A stretch of 64,000 bases of DNA, from NCBI GenBank assembly GCA_963281155.1, contig CAUJLY010000001.1, forward strand, positions 8,184,001-8,248,000, given 5' to 3'. This stretch comes from Rhabditophanes sp. KR3021. Taxonomy: Eukaryota > Nematoda > Chromadorea > Rhabditida > Alloionematidae. Below, piece after piece: positions 46,061 through 56,421 of the stretch. Made by a program: the position numbers and the translations under genes. The notes beneath the pieces are model-generated. The model did no database searches and was not told the origin of the DNA. It saw only the letters and a program-made list of their open reading frames with translations. Within the stretch, counting starts at the first letter, position 1. Every line of letters begins with the position of its first letter.

Positions 46061-47203
46061 TACATCGTATAGACAATCACATTTAATATGAATAGTAATA
46101 TTCTATTAGTGATTTGCATTAATCATGCTTTTTAAAGTGTTATGAACTTGATTTTGTGGACTAAAAGTTAATAACTAATTAAATAGTCCTAAGATAATTA
46201 TTTTTATTCTTTAAAAGTATAACGCTATAAATAAATATGTATATTGATACAAATCATCGTCGAGTGTATTTTATCAATATACACTTTTAAACTTTCATAT
46301 TGATACAAAAAATATCGGTGACTAAGGAAAACTTCAGTTTTACTTTTTCATATAAAGGGACCAAATATTAAAAAGCATACTTTTCATAACAAATAAACTA
46401 ATTATACATATTCCCATAATGACGGAAAGGAAAACCCTTATTTCCATAAAAGGATTTCCCCTGGTCCTACCTATTCATTTTTACCAAATCATCCTTGGAT
46501 AATATTTCATTTTTGATGTTGTTAATTAACTTTATTACGTATTATGTATGTCTTTATATGTACTAACAATTTCACATTTTTCTCCTTGACGATACACATT
46601 TTGTTACATGCAACTCGATAGTGTTCCTCGAAGTGCTTTGCTGTAGTTGATAATGTTATTAAATATTAATCACTTTTAAATAAAGTTTTCTCTCTTATCA
46701 TTTCATTTACATGGTTACCTTAACTAGAAGGTAACATTCTAATATGTATCTTTATTTTACAACTATTAAAGCTATACGGTGATCACAAAATATACTATTT
46801 TGTAAAATTGAAGCACATATTTTAAAAATGATTTCCTAAAGATATTTCAGAAACTAGCCAAATATGCCGATCCGCCAAAAACGTCATTATTGCAAAATCG
46901 TATGTTATTAAATTAAATTTGATACAAAAATGTCAAAGCATAATTTGTGTTAAATTTTATGTAAATTAATAGTTCACACTCAAATACTTGTTACTTCTGA
47001 GCAAACAAAAGTATAGCCATAAATTTAAATGGATTATTCATATTCATTTTCATCAATAATGAAAATACTATCATTTTTAAATAACGAACTATTTCATGAT
47101 TAAAAAAAGTATTATTTAACAAACAATGGCATTGAAATTCTTAATTAAATATCTTAAACAACAAAGTATAATATAATTGCAAATATTAATTTCAAATTTT
47201 TAG
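46061..47203. other. AT-rich intergenic stretch
   Basis: Over 1 kb with no gene seen; long A/T runs and short palindromes only. It ends in AAATTTTTAG at 47203, an acceptor for the DUF229 gene. Confidence 0.45.
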
Positions 47204-49589
47204 ATACTTAAAATATTTTATAAACAAATTAATGCCATTGCTAAAATCTTTCAACGTATATGTTATTTTATCTCAACATTAATTTATTCTAAAAGTAGTA
47301 CCAATGAATCAACAACATATTTTCTTGACCATTCAAACCAAACTTTAAAATACAAGAAAGGTACATATAAAATCTACTTTTTCTTTATGTTGTCAATAAT
47401 AATGTTCTATTTTAGTGAAGAAATTTTTAACATTTGGTTTAGGTATTGGATCTATTTTATTATTGAGTGTCCTGATTATTTTTTCAGAAGGTTTGTTTCG
47501 CGATGAAAATTATTATAATATGAACGATTACGTTTGGTTCTTACATTTACATTTTATTCAAGCATGAATATTAAATTATTGTTACTACAAATATATAAAT
47601 GACTTTATTTGTAGAAAAAATTATTAGGTTTAAAAAAACATGTACTTCAACCCTTTTTAATAGTCAGAAATTTCCTTTTGCTATTATACGTCACCAATTT
47701 TAAAATGTAAAATCAAAAATGAACAAAAAATGACTTTATTTCCAATCTAAAAATATGTTTTATTTTAGGAATATTATTTTCAAAGAAACGTACACAAGAT
47801 CCTTATTGGAATTATTTCAAAGAGGATATTTATATTCCCAATGAACTTGAAATATGGGGCGAAGATGTTTATAATACCATTGATCTCAAATATACTGAAC
47901 CAGTTTGCAAGTACAACTACACAAATGAGTATGTTATTTTTGAGAAAGGAAATTTAACGTTACATCCTTTAAATAAAAACTCAAATTGTAAATATCAGTG
48001 TTCAATAAAAGTAAGAGATTCAAAAATTAAGTTATTAGGATGGATTAATATTCAAAATGAAAGTCCTGATTGTGATACATTTGAAGTCAAATGTGAAAAT
48101 AAATCAAACTACCAAGTTGTTTTTGAGGATCTCTTCATTCAAATCAAAAAGCTTGATAAGATTCCACAAAGAAAAGCGACTTTTTTGAAATCAAACTATA
48201 CATTAAACGCAGATGGTCATAATTATAGCGTTCACATCATTATTATAGACTCTCTATCAAGTTCTCATTTGGTAAGAGGTTTGCCCAAAACCCGAGATAT
48301 TTTGCTAGAAAAATATAAGGCTGTTGAACTAAAACAGGTGAATGTAGTTGGTGAAAATTCATTTCCAAATGCAATGGGCTTGTTTATGAACAGACAATCA
48401 TTTGCCGTTGACGATAAGTTGCAAAATAGACCTTCTATTCCAGGGGACTATAGTAATGCCTGCAAGGCACAAAAGGAGTTATCTTTTTTCATGCCAAATC
48501 AGTATCTTGAAAGTGGATATGTGACAATGTCTAGTGATGATTGGCCAGAATCAGCTATTTGCTATGACAATTGTAGAGGCTTTGATGACTTGTATGAGCA
48601 CCATTCAAGTGAGCCCTTTGTTCGATTGAAGGATACAAATAAAGTGTATAAAGATTCCTTCGATCAGAAATGCAAGAAAAGCCATCACTTTCAATTAAAT
48701 TATCTAGAAGAATTTATAAATAAATATCAAAACAGGAAAAGATTTTCATACACATGGTCGGATGATCTGATTCATGATTCCATAAATAACATTTTTGCAG
48801 CTGACGTTGATTATGCCAAGTTTTTTACAGACAATCAAAAAGCTCTTGAAAATTCTTTTATATTTTTTGGTGGAGATCATGGCCATAGAATGTCTACATT
48901 TGGAGGTACTACATTAGGACAGTATGAAAAGTTAAACCCGGCTTTATTTGTAGCTGTACCGAAAAAACTCAGAGAAAATAAAGAGCTGATGAAAAATTTG
49001 AAGGATAACTCAATGAAGCATGTCAGTCATTTCGATACATATGCCACATTATTAGATATTAATACAGAAGCTGATCGTACTAATTTCAAAAATCTTGCGA
49101 CATTCAATTTTTCAACTATAGTAAAAGACACCATCAAAGGTCTAAGTTTATTTAGACCGATTGATGATAAAAAGAGATTGTTACACAATGAGAATTACGG
49201 GAATTTATTGTCTATATCAACATCTATTTCAAGATCTTACAGTGAATGTTACAGGCATTACAAAAGAATTAAAATCTGCATTTGTTAAGGAACTTAATTT
49301 GAAAATTCAGAACAATAATTTAACCGAAAAATGTTCTGAAATGACCCTGAACGAAGAAAAGCCATTTAAAATCAAATTTATTATAAATACAAACAAAACA
49401 TTTGTTTATAATATCGTTGGTTTTACTTTACCTGGAAACGCTAATTACAGAGGCTATTTCAATGAAGATATGTCATTATCAGAGTCTGATTTTTTCAGAA
49501 TTGATAGTTATAGAGAACAAGCCGAAGTTTGTGAAAGAATGTCTCCTTTCAGAAAGTATTGCTATTGTAAATCGTTGTTGACAAACTAA
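47204..49589 (+). pseudogene. DUF229 sulfatase-like protein gene with a 3' frameshift
   Basis: Exons about 47204-47360, 47416-47490 and 47769-49288 join in frame. A signal anchor (FLTFGLGIGSILLLSVLIIF) is followed by the DUF229 alkaline-phosphatase-like domain: HIIIIDSLSSSHLVRGLPKT, ENSFPNAMGLFMN, FRRPF-like spacing, FFGGDHGHRMSTFGGTTLGQ, and ending LSLFRPIDDKK. The DHGHR metal-site motif is intact. Near 49200 the frame must shift by one base to reach the conserved-looking C-terminus (GIYCLYQHLFQDLTVNVTG to CYCKSLLTN, stop 49589). No intron explains it. No in-frame ATG exists in the first exon. Either the gene is damaged or the sequence has an error. Confidence 0.6.
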
Positions 49590-49926
49590 GTTTCCTCCCT
49601 ATTTATGACCTTAATAAATAACTTATTATTTGTGACACTTTTCATTTTTTAATGATTGGTAGGTAATACAATTTAAATTTATATACAACTTTCATTATAT
49701 AAATTCAATAAAATTTACTACACAAATGAAAAAAAGCGTTGTTTAGTATAAAGAGATGAGCTTTACTTTTTTTCTGAACAGAACTTAGTCACAATATGAT
49801 TATTTTTTAAAACTGTAGTGTTCGAAACGAAATGTTGGGTTTTGTGTGTACGATGTGTTAAAAATTTGCATTAAAAATTGCGTATTAAAGTTTTACAAAT
49901 TAGCAATTAAATGAGAAGTTTCTCAA
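49590..49926. other. Intergenic stretch
   Basis: 3' flank of the DUF229 gene; no ORF supported. Confidence 0.4.
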
Positions 49927-50290
49927 TATTCTTTCATTTTTTGAACATCCTTGATTTGGGATCCTTTATTTTGCATAATTGACGCAGCAATGACTGATCG
50001 GGTAACTACAAAATCACGCTACAAAGCTGCCTTTGTCATCACAAAGACATAAGGAATGTTCTTATCTTCATACAACAATGGAAGATGGGAATACTCTTGA
50101 GAGGTTCAGCGTCGGTGCAAGAATATTGTGTTATGAATAGCACAATTAAGAGTCATGGTGGTTTCATTAACTCTTTTTTTAGTTGTTTGTAGTTCATAGC
50201 GTTTCGAAATACTCCATGAATGCTTAGTTCATTTTAGTATCTGCAAGTGGATAAGACTTGGGGTTGACTGCTTCATCGGCAATTTTTGCT
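49927..50290 (-). pseudogene. Processed pseudogene of SNU13 (15.5K/NHP2L1)
   Basis: The minus strand reads IADEAVNPKSYPLADTKMN, then shifted frames with AMNYKQLKK and VNETTMTLN, and finally LPLLYEDKNIPYVFVMTKAA, a stop, RDFVVTRSVIAASIMQNKGS and QIKDVQKMKE. This covers nearly the whole SNU13 protein, the conserved L7Ae-type RNA-binding component of U4 snRNP and box C/D snoRNPs. The segments are collinear, with no introns, at least two frameshifts and an in-frame TAG. It is therefore a retrocopy that has decayed. The functional gene is not in this window. Confidence 0.8.
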
Positions 50291-50395
50291 GTTCAAGTGG
50301 AGATGTTGAAAATATAAAATTGAAATAAAATGTAGAACTGGGTATGAATTTTATTACTATTTTTGAACATGCTTAAAATAAATCATTTTTAAAGT

Positions 50396-50745
50396 CATTA
50401 AAAACATAATTCTATTTGCGTTTTTGTCTAACTTAATTCAAACAAAGGCGGTAACTCATAATCAAGTATATTTGTCCAAAGCAAAGATTGGTAAATATTT
50501 CTTTAACAGCTCTTTAGCAAGGTTAATTTGCTGTTGTCTTTAGAACAATATGGGTTGCGTAATTATGGTGAAAATGACTATACTTACCATGCCATCACAA
50601 AAGGTCACATAAAAGTGAGACTGTTTTCGCACAGCAGGAATGGCCAAAGAATCAATAGTGGCACGTTTTATTTGCTCAGCATTTAACACATATGTATGCC
50701 TTAATTGCTTTAAATTGTATCGTTTTTGTATATCTTTTTCTCATC
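50396..50745 (-). other. Coding-like two-exon remnant, unrecognised
   Basis: On the minus strand a frame without Met runs RYNLKQLRHTYVLN, AEQIKRATIDSLAIPAVRKQ and SHFYVTFCDGM to a GTAAGT donor at about 50589. After an AAAGACAACAG acceptor it continues in phase as QINLAKELLKKYLPIF and ALDKYT with a stop. The splice sites and composition look real. The absence of a start codon and of an upstream exon suggests a 3' gene fragment. I do not recognise the family. Confidence 0.3.
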
Positions 50746-50773
50746 AATTTAATCCAATTTTTTAGATATTAAA

Positions 50774-52468
50774 ATGAAGAAAACTAACTATAAGATATCT
50801 GCACTATCACAATCTCATATTCTCAAGGCATGTACTAAGAATAATATCAGTCACTTATTCAAATTAAGCAAACTTGATGAATCTTTGAAACAATTAGTTA
50901 GCAAAGTTAACCTAGACAAAATTGAACAACATGTTCCAGTAAGAAATCGCACACTAAATTTGAAAGTCAATTCTAACTTCCAAGGAGCTCACACCTTAAT
51001 GGGATCACGTTTTAAATCACATAAAGAATTAAAGCAACTTTATTCAATGTGGCGAAAACTAAAGAGTGATAAATATGATACGTTATATTTGGATCTTTGT
51101 TTTACTGAACAAGAAGAATATATTCCTCCAGATTCAGTTAAAAAATATGGCTATATATTCAATTTTTTGTTTCATAACTATCCAAACATAACAAACTTTG
51201 TACTAAGATTGACCATTGGAGATAATGTTAATGGTGATAGGTTGAAAATTAATCTAGACATTTTCAAGGCAATTATGTCAAAGAAAATAAGAAAGGTTAT
51301 GTTTGACTGTGACCCTAACAAGATATCGGCTTTGTTCTTAGAGAATTGTCAAATGTATTACGACACACTTCTGCATGTTTCTTTTCCTTCAACTCAGAAA
51401 CTGTTTATCCAAATACATATTACAAATAGGGAATATTATGAATTTATTGACGAAGACTTTGCAATTCTCAATTTACTAAGTTCTTTGGATAAATGCGCAA
51501 TTGAACTTACTGGGACGTCTAACTCGAACTTTAATTCTATGGTTGATTATGTCAACAGAGCAAAAGTTGTCTCGGAAAAACCAAATTTTCGTCTATGCTT
51601 TGATGGATATATGTACACTTTACACAAGCTTGGGGAACTTTTAGGACATAGTAACATTCAGATATATTTAAAATGTGATATATTTGAGTTTTTTAATGTA
51701 GAGAACCAAAGAAGATTGAAACCTATGTTGAATACAATTGAATGTTTAACTCTACGTGTAAGTGATCTCATTGAAAGCCCCATTCAATTTTTTCAATCAA
51801 CAAATACTACCAACATTATAAATCCAGATGCTTCCGAACCACTTAATAATAATCTTATATATGGAATTAGTGATACTACTATGAGAATACAGGAGTTAAC
51901 TAATTTAAAAGTAGTTAATTTTTATCAAGAATCAAAAGGATATGCTAACCCTAAGATGCTTAGTTTAACGAAAAAGATGTTTTTCAAACTTCCAGATACA
52001 ATTACAACTCTCACCCTTGAAAATAGCAATTACTCTTTTGAAAATGAAAGCAATCAATTGTATGAAGCGTTTCCAACTTTAAAAGCATTAAAATTGAAAT
52101 ATTCCAAAAGCGTTATGTATGAAAGTCATAATACAGATTATTTTATGAATTTTAAATGTCTCACACAACTAGCGTTGAATTGCATTGGCCCCAAACAGTT
52201 CAATTTTTTACCAACATTAAAATCCCTTCAGATTTCATGCTTTTCTTATCATGATTGCAAAACTTTAAATGAATACTATGAAAAAATTAATTCCAAAAGT
52301 TTCCAAATTTCATGTCATTGTCATCTCAGAATAGAAACTTTCAAAAGCAGAATTGTAACGTTTGAACGATTTAAGCCATTAAAATACCTTCATTTATCTA
52401 ATTTGGCTAATGACATTGCAAGTTGCAGAATTACCTCTCCTATTCAATCTTTTACGTATTCAATTTGA
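50774..52468 (+). CDS. F-box-like leucine-rich protein, nematode type
   Basis: Single exon, 564 aa. The start follows TTTTTTAG by 9 nt. The N-terminus (ISALSQSHILKACTKNNISH, then LFKLSKLDESLKQLVSKVN) resembles a degenerate F-box. The rest is built from irregular leucine-rich repeats (LYLDLCFTEQEEYIPP, TITTLTLENSNYSFEN, LTQLALNCIGPKQFNFLPTL, LKYLHLSNLAND). This layout recurs in large nematode families of putative SCF substrate receptors. No signal peptide or TM. F-box assignment is an inference from weak similarity. Confidence 0.55.
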   Translation: MKKTNYKISALSQSHILKACTKNNISHLFKLSKLDESLKQLVSKVNLDKIEQHVPVRNRTLNLKVNSNFQGAHTLMGSRFKSHKELKQLYSMWRKLKSDKYDTLYLDLCFTEQEEYIPPDSVKKYGYIFNFLFHNYPNITNFVLRLTIGDNVNGDRLKINLDIFKAIMSKKIRKVMFDCDPNKISALFLENCQMYYDTLLHVSFPSTQKLFIQIHITNREYYEFIDEDFAILNLLSSLDKCAIELTGTSNSNFNSMVDYVNRAKVVSEKPNFRLCFDGYMYTLHKLGELLGHSNIQIYLKCDIFEFFNVENQRRLKPMLNTIECLTLRVSDLIESPIQFFQSTNTTNIINPDASEPLNNNLIYGISDTTMRIQELTNLKVVNFYQESKGYANPKMLSLTKKMFFKLPDTITTLTLENSNYSFENESNQLYEAFPTLKALKLKYSKSVMYESHNTDYFMNFKCLTQLALNCIGPKQFNFLPTLKSLQISCFSYHDCKTLNEYYEKINSKSFQISCHCHLRIETFKSRIVTFERFKPLKYLHLSNLANDIASCRITSPIQSFTYSI

Positions 52469-52953
52469 TCTAAACTTTTTTGACAAATACTCACTAATAG
52501 AAACTTATATAAACCATTTTTTAAACAATTCTTAAACTTAAACTGTTAATTTTTAAACATTCATTTTAACTAATGCTACAAAACACAAGATCCTGTTTTT
52601 TATCAGTAATGATATTTTTTATATAACTTAGATCTGACAAAGTATGGTTGGTTCAAACTATTACTAGCTAGATACATTCATGGTTTGACTTTATTTAACT
52701 ATATTTACAAGCCGATTTGAACTTTTTGTTGAGTTAACTGAGGCTTATGACTTACTTCAGATCTTAAAATTAATTTGCTAATTATTATAGACTTGTCGAC
52801 GGCAGATTCTAAATTCAGTATTAGATTTCTATTTTTGTCTTAGAAAATCTCAGAACGTTATATTCCATTAAAATCCTGATTAGATTAAAATAAAGAAACA
52901 ATTATAAAGAACAATTTATTTAAAACCGCCAAATGATAAAGTATTTAAACTAT
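52469..52953. other. Convergent 3' flanks
   Basis: Between the F-box-like gene and the Ly6-like gene; AATAAA-like motifs, no ORF supported. Confidence 0.45.
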
Positions 52954-53350
52954 TTACTTGTTACAATTGGCAGTAGAACAACTGCACAAAGTAACTGGAG
53001 TACTTTCATGACTAGCAACTTGGAGTTTATTCTTATTGCAAGCATTTGGCTAAAAGATATTATTAAAAACTATAAACAATCAAATTTACCTTCAAAAGTT
53101 CAGGACGATTAATGTATCCTTCGACATTGTCAACGTAATCTTGATAACATCCCTTATACACAACAGGCTTGGCATCATAAACTCCGATAATTGAAATACA
53201 TTGGTTAGTTCCAGCACATGTCACAACTTTGCCACTGGTGTCATCTTTGATTTGAAGGAATCCTAATCCAACAGATTTGCTGGAACAAGTAAGAGCTGAA
53301 GTTGAGATGGCCATAGCAGCCAAAACAAGACAAATCAATTTAGTATTCAT
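52954..53350 (-). CDS. Secreted Ly6/uPAR-like Cys-rich protein
   Basis: Two exons, 53350-53090 and 53049-52954, give 118 aa. Signal peptide MNTKLICLVLAAMAISTSA is followed by an even set of cysteines (LTCSSKS, VVTCAGTNQCISI, YKGCYQDYV, NACNKN) and the terminal signature LCSCSTANCNK. The C-x-C-x(4-5)-CN ending is characteristic of three-finger Ly6/uPAR-type modules, which are common in nematode secreted proteins. No GPI hydrophobic tail follows, so it should be soluble. The partner is unknown. Confidence 0.72.
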
Positions 53351-54252
53351 AGTTTTAGATGTAATAAAGTTTTTTAGTCACTATATGAAGATACTTCGTT
53401 TTAGTGATTTCTTAAATAGTATTTCTCATGATGTAGATTGCTCTTTTGGACAATCAAATATTGATAAGGTATCTTTTGAAGTCAAATGGTGGTATGTTTA
53501 ATCTTATTTAATTGTTACTTTATCACTGCTCACAAGTTGATTTTACCCTAAAGGTGCGGCATATGCGTGGTTTAATTTGAATTTAGTTGAGTATGATGCT
53601 TGACACTTCATAGTGTAAAGAAAACGTTTTTTGTCGTTCTAAAATATGTCTTTTTTGCGAATTTGTATCAAACAACTTTTAAAATGACGTATGTTACGGG
53701 CAACAATATGATAATATTTTTCATGCTCCATATTAAATGTTCGAGGACGCTTTTTTCCAATGTCAGTCGTGCTCCCAAACAAATTATCATAAAAGACAGG
53801 TATTTTCTCAAATCAAGACAGTCGGTTGGATGTTTTCTCATCTTTTAAATGTACCTAGCTTTTGGTGATATTTTTTATAGCTGGCCTGATTTAGCTTTAT
53901 CAAGTCAATGTCAGACGCAATATTTCAAGAGATGACTTAGCAATTGCTTTGATACCATCATTCTGTTTGATGTATAAATAGTTGTTAAAATTAGCATAGC
54001 AAATAATTCATGGTTTTATCATTTTGCGGAGAGGCTATTTATTATGATTACACGTGTTTGTGATATTATTATTCACTTTAGTAACTAAATCGGGTTAGGT
54101 ATAGTATAAAGTATACTGTTTAAGAAAGTCTTGTAACATTCCCAAGGCATCATTTATTTGCAATACATAACTTTTCATTCGCTTGGTGTCGATTTGTCAT
54201 AATTTTTGATATGACGGCTCTAACATTAATCTAAATTCGTCATAGATTCGGT
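53351..54252. other. Intergenic stretch between divergent genes
   Basis: AT-rich, with two short ORFs that lack supporting features. It holds the upstream regions of the Ly6-like gene and the first skr gene. Confidence 0.45.
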
Positions 54253-54801
54253 ATGCCACTTACAAAGATTCCCGTCAAAACGCAAGATGGAGAACACCTC
54301 CAAATCGATGTTGCCGTCATCAAATTTTCAGATGTGCTTTCTGACATGATTGAACGTATGTCGGATAAATATCTTTAATTAAACTAGATATCTTTAGACA
54401 CTAACGTTAATATTCATGAGAATGATACTATGGAAGAAATAAACTTTGAGTGTACTGCTATTGCTGCTAAGAAAGTTGAAGAATGGTGTATTTTCAACAC
54501 GGGTGGGGGTCATACTCCTGAAGATGTCAAAGCTTTCGAGAAAACTCTTGTTGATGTGCATGTGGATATCATTTGGGACTTGATCCTTGCTGGTGAGTTT
54601 CTTGGGATTAAAAGATTCATTGAAATCACTTGTGATAAAGCTCGTGTCGAAATGGAAGGCCTTTCAACCGAAGAACTAAGATCAAAATTCTCCATCGAAA
54701 ATGATTTTGATGCGGATGAATATCAAAATGTAAGTTTAGCTTAGGTAATTCATTAACCTATTTTTTAGATCCTTGATCAAAACAAATGGACCCAGTGCTA
54801 A
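54253..54801 (+). CDS. Skp1-related (skr) SCF adaptor, copy A
   Basis: Three exons, 54253-54355, 54398-54729 and 54769-54801, give 155 aa. The POZ part reads KIPVKTQDGEHLQIDVAVIK then DVLSDMIEH. After the acidic loop come KKVEEWCIFNTGGGHTPEDV and WDLILAGEFLGIKRFIEITC, the Cullin/F-box-binding helices. The C-terminus (SIENDFDADEYQNILDQNKW) ends in TQC. Skp1 proteins link Cullin-1 to F-box receptors. The loop between POZ halves is short. The last exon encodes just 10 residues carrying the conserved Trp. Confidence 0.85.
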
Positions 54802-55009
54802 ACTTACAAGTAATCTCAAAAAAAGGTTTACATATTTGGTAAACTAAAATTAATAATGTATTTATATTTTCTTTCAATATCTATTCCTATTTATAATCAT
54901 ATAAATATTTTTGCCTATGTGTTCTTTGCTGTAACCGTTTATTCAATTCAATACTTTGTTAAGCTAACTTTAATTAAATTAACTTTTAATTCTTAGATAG
55001 CATACAAAA
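54802..55009. promoter_or_regulatory. Spacer between skr copies A and B
   Basis: 208 bp with a T-rich stretch. TAATTCTTAG about 13 nt before the ATG at 55010 is a candidate trans-splice acceptor, so copy B is either an operon partner or separately promoted. Confidence 0.35.
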
Positions 55010-55647
55010 ATGGATAAAAGTGGCAATCTTGCCGTCAAAACAAATGATTTAGTTGATTTTGAACTAAATCCAACATTTATCCAGAATAGTGGTTTCTTGA
55101 GTGAAATGATTCAAGGTATCTTTCATAATGCCATCCACATGAACCTAATTATTATTAATTTAGATTACGAAGCCGTCTATGAGAAAATAACTGATATCCC
55201 GAGATTAGACTTGCCAAACGTAGACGCTGATTCACTTGGTAAAATTATCGAGTGGACAACATTTAATGTGAATCCTAAAGTAGGTTCCGAGCAAAATTGC
55301 GATTTTGAAGGTAAACCTCTACCAGTATCTGGTTCAGTCCCTGAGAGAGTAGATGAAGCAAAAATCATGAAGTTCCGGGATGATATCTTGGCTGTATCCA
55401 CACCCTTTGCTTTTAAAGTAATGATGCAAGCTAACTTTTTAGATTGTAAGGATTTAGTCAGTGAACTTTGTAGTGCCGTCAGAGAAAAGATCACAGGAAA
55501 AAGCCCAAAAGATATGGCAGACTTCTTCGGAGTTGAATTTGATGAATCCAAGAGCAATCTGAATAAGGCAAGTTCATTTTAATTAGATGATTTATTTATT
55601 TAGTATTTTAGATTAACAAACTTAATGCTGTTAAAGATTGCGTTTAA
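55010..55647 (+). CDS. Skp1-related (skr) protein, copy B, with a GC-AG intron
   Basis: Exons 55010-55115, 55164-55567 and 55612-55647 give 181 aa. POZ: GNLAVKTNDLVDFELNPTFI and SGFLSEMIQDYEAV. The central loop is about 25 residues longer than in copies A and C (VNPKVGSEQNCDFEGKPLPV). The Cullin-side helix is FKVMMQANFLDCKDLVSELC. The second intron begins GCAAGT instead of GTAAGT. Joining it gives INKLNAVKDCV, which matches in place and length the last exons of copies A and C. Without splicing the frame stops after KASSF. SCF adaptor role inferred; the Trp seen near the end in the paralogs is missing. Confidence 0.75.
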
Positions 55648-55800
55648 GTATCTTATCTTGATGAACTTTTCACATAATATCCGTGCTACTATACTAAATA
55701 AAGTGCTTTCGAATATACACTTTTCTAATCATTTTCGTTCTTTGTTTTCGTACCACTTTGCCATTTAATAAATTTGTTCATACAACTTCTGTGTTTTAGA

Positions 55801-56367
55801 ATGTCTTTGCAAAAGTTGCCTATTACGACCTCCGATAATGTCCAAATTGAAATTGATCAATTCGTTATCAAAAAATCCTGTTTATTACAACAGATGATTG
55901 CTGGTAAGCATATTGCTAACCAAACTTTTAATTTATCATTTCTTTAAGATCTTTGCATTGACTTCGAATCAAACGAAACAATAGATGCTCTTCCTTTGCA
56001 GAATCATAGTTCGCAAATTATGCAATTGGTTTCTAACTACTGCGCACATTACTCGGATAGAGAACCGGAAGCCAATGTCGATGACACTCAGTGGAATAAT
56101 CAATTTTTAGATGCTCAGTCCCCTGCCACTTTACTCGAATTAATCTCAGTGGCTAATTTTTTGGATATCAAAGCATTAAGAACAATTGTGTGCCTTTATG
56201 TTGGAAAAGCAATTAATGGAAGGTCCCCTGAAGATATTGGTATTATCTTAGGCTATGACAATGACTTCAGTGAAGAGGATAAAAAGATGGTATGTCTTAT
56301 CAATGCATGACAAATATTAATGTAATCTTTTTAGATCTCTGAAGAAAATGCCTGGATCTACGATTAA
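55801..56367 (+). CDS. Skp1-related (skr) SCF adaptor, copy C
   Basis: Exons 55801-55903, 55949-56289 and 56335-56367 give 158 aa. Residues KLPITTSDNVQIEIDQFVIK and LLQQMIADLC form the POZ half. MQLVSNYCAHYSDREPEA, WNNQFLDAQSPATLLELISV, ANFLDIKALRTIVC and GRSPEDIGIIL form the C-terminal helices, and the protein ends ISEENAWIYD. This is the copy closest to canonical Skp1 (ANFLDIKALL and the EENAW tail). TGTGTTTTAG lies 1 nt before the ATG. The spacing of A, B and C (208 and 153 bp) is operon-like. Confidence 0.87.
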
Positions 56368-56421
56368 ATATTTGCGGTTATTTGTAAATTTATTACTATC
56401 CATTAAAATAAATAAAGCTAA

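Noticed and set aside
46061..47203. Possible non-coding RNA gene in the long AT-rich gap
   Set aside because: No tRNA, SL RNA, 5S rRNA or snRNA-like box sequence was recognisable by eye.
47100..47280. Weak inverted repeat around the words CAATGGCATT and AATGCCATTG
   Set aside because: The match is short and imperfect and falls in AT-rich sequence, so chance is sufficient explanation.
53600..53848. 82-aa plus-strand ORF
   Set aside because: Hydrophobic residues are scattered, no acceptor precedes it, and it has no neighbour or homology support.
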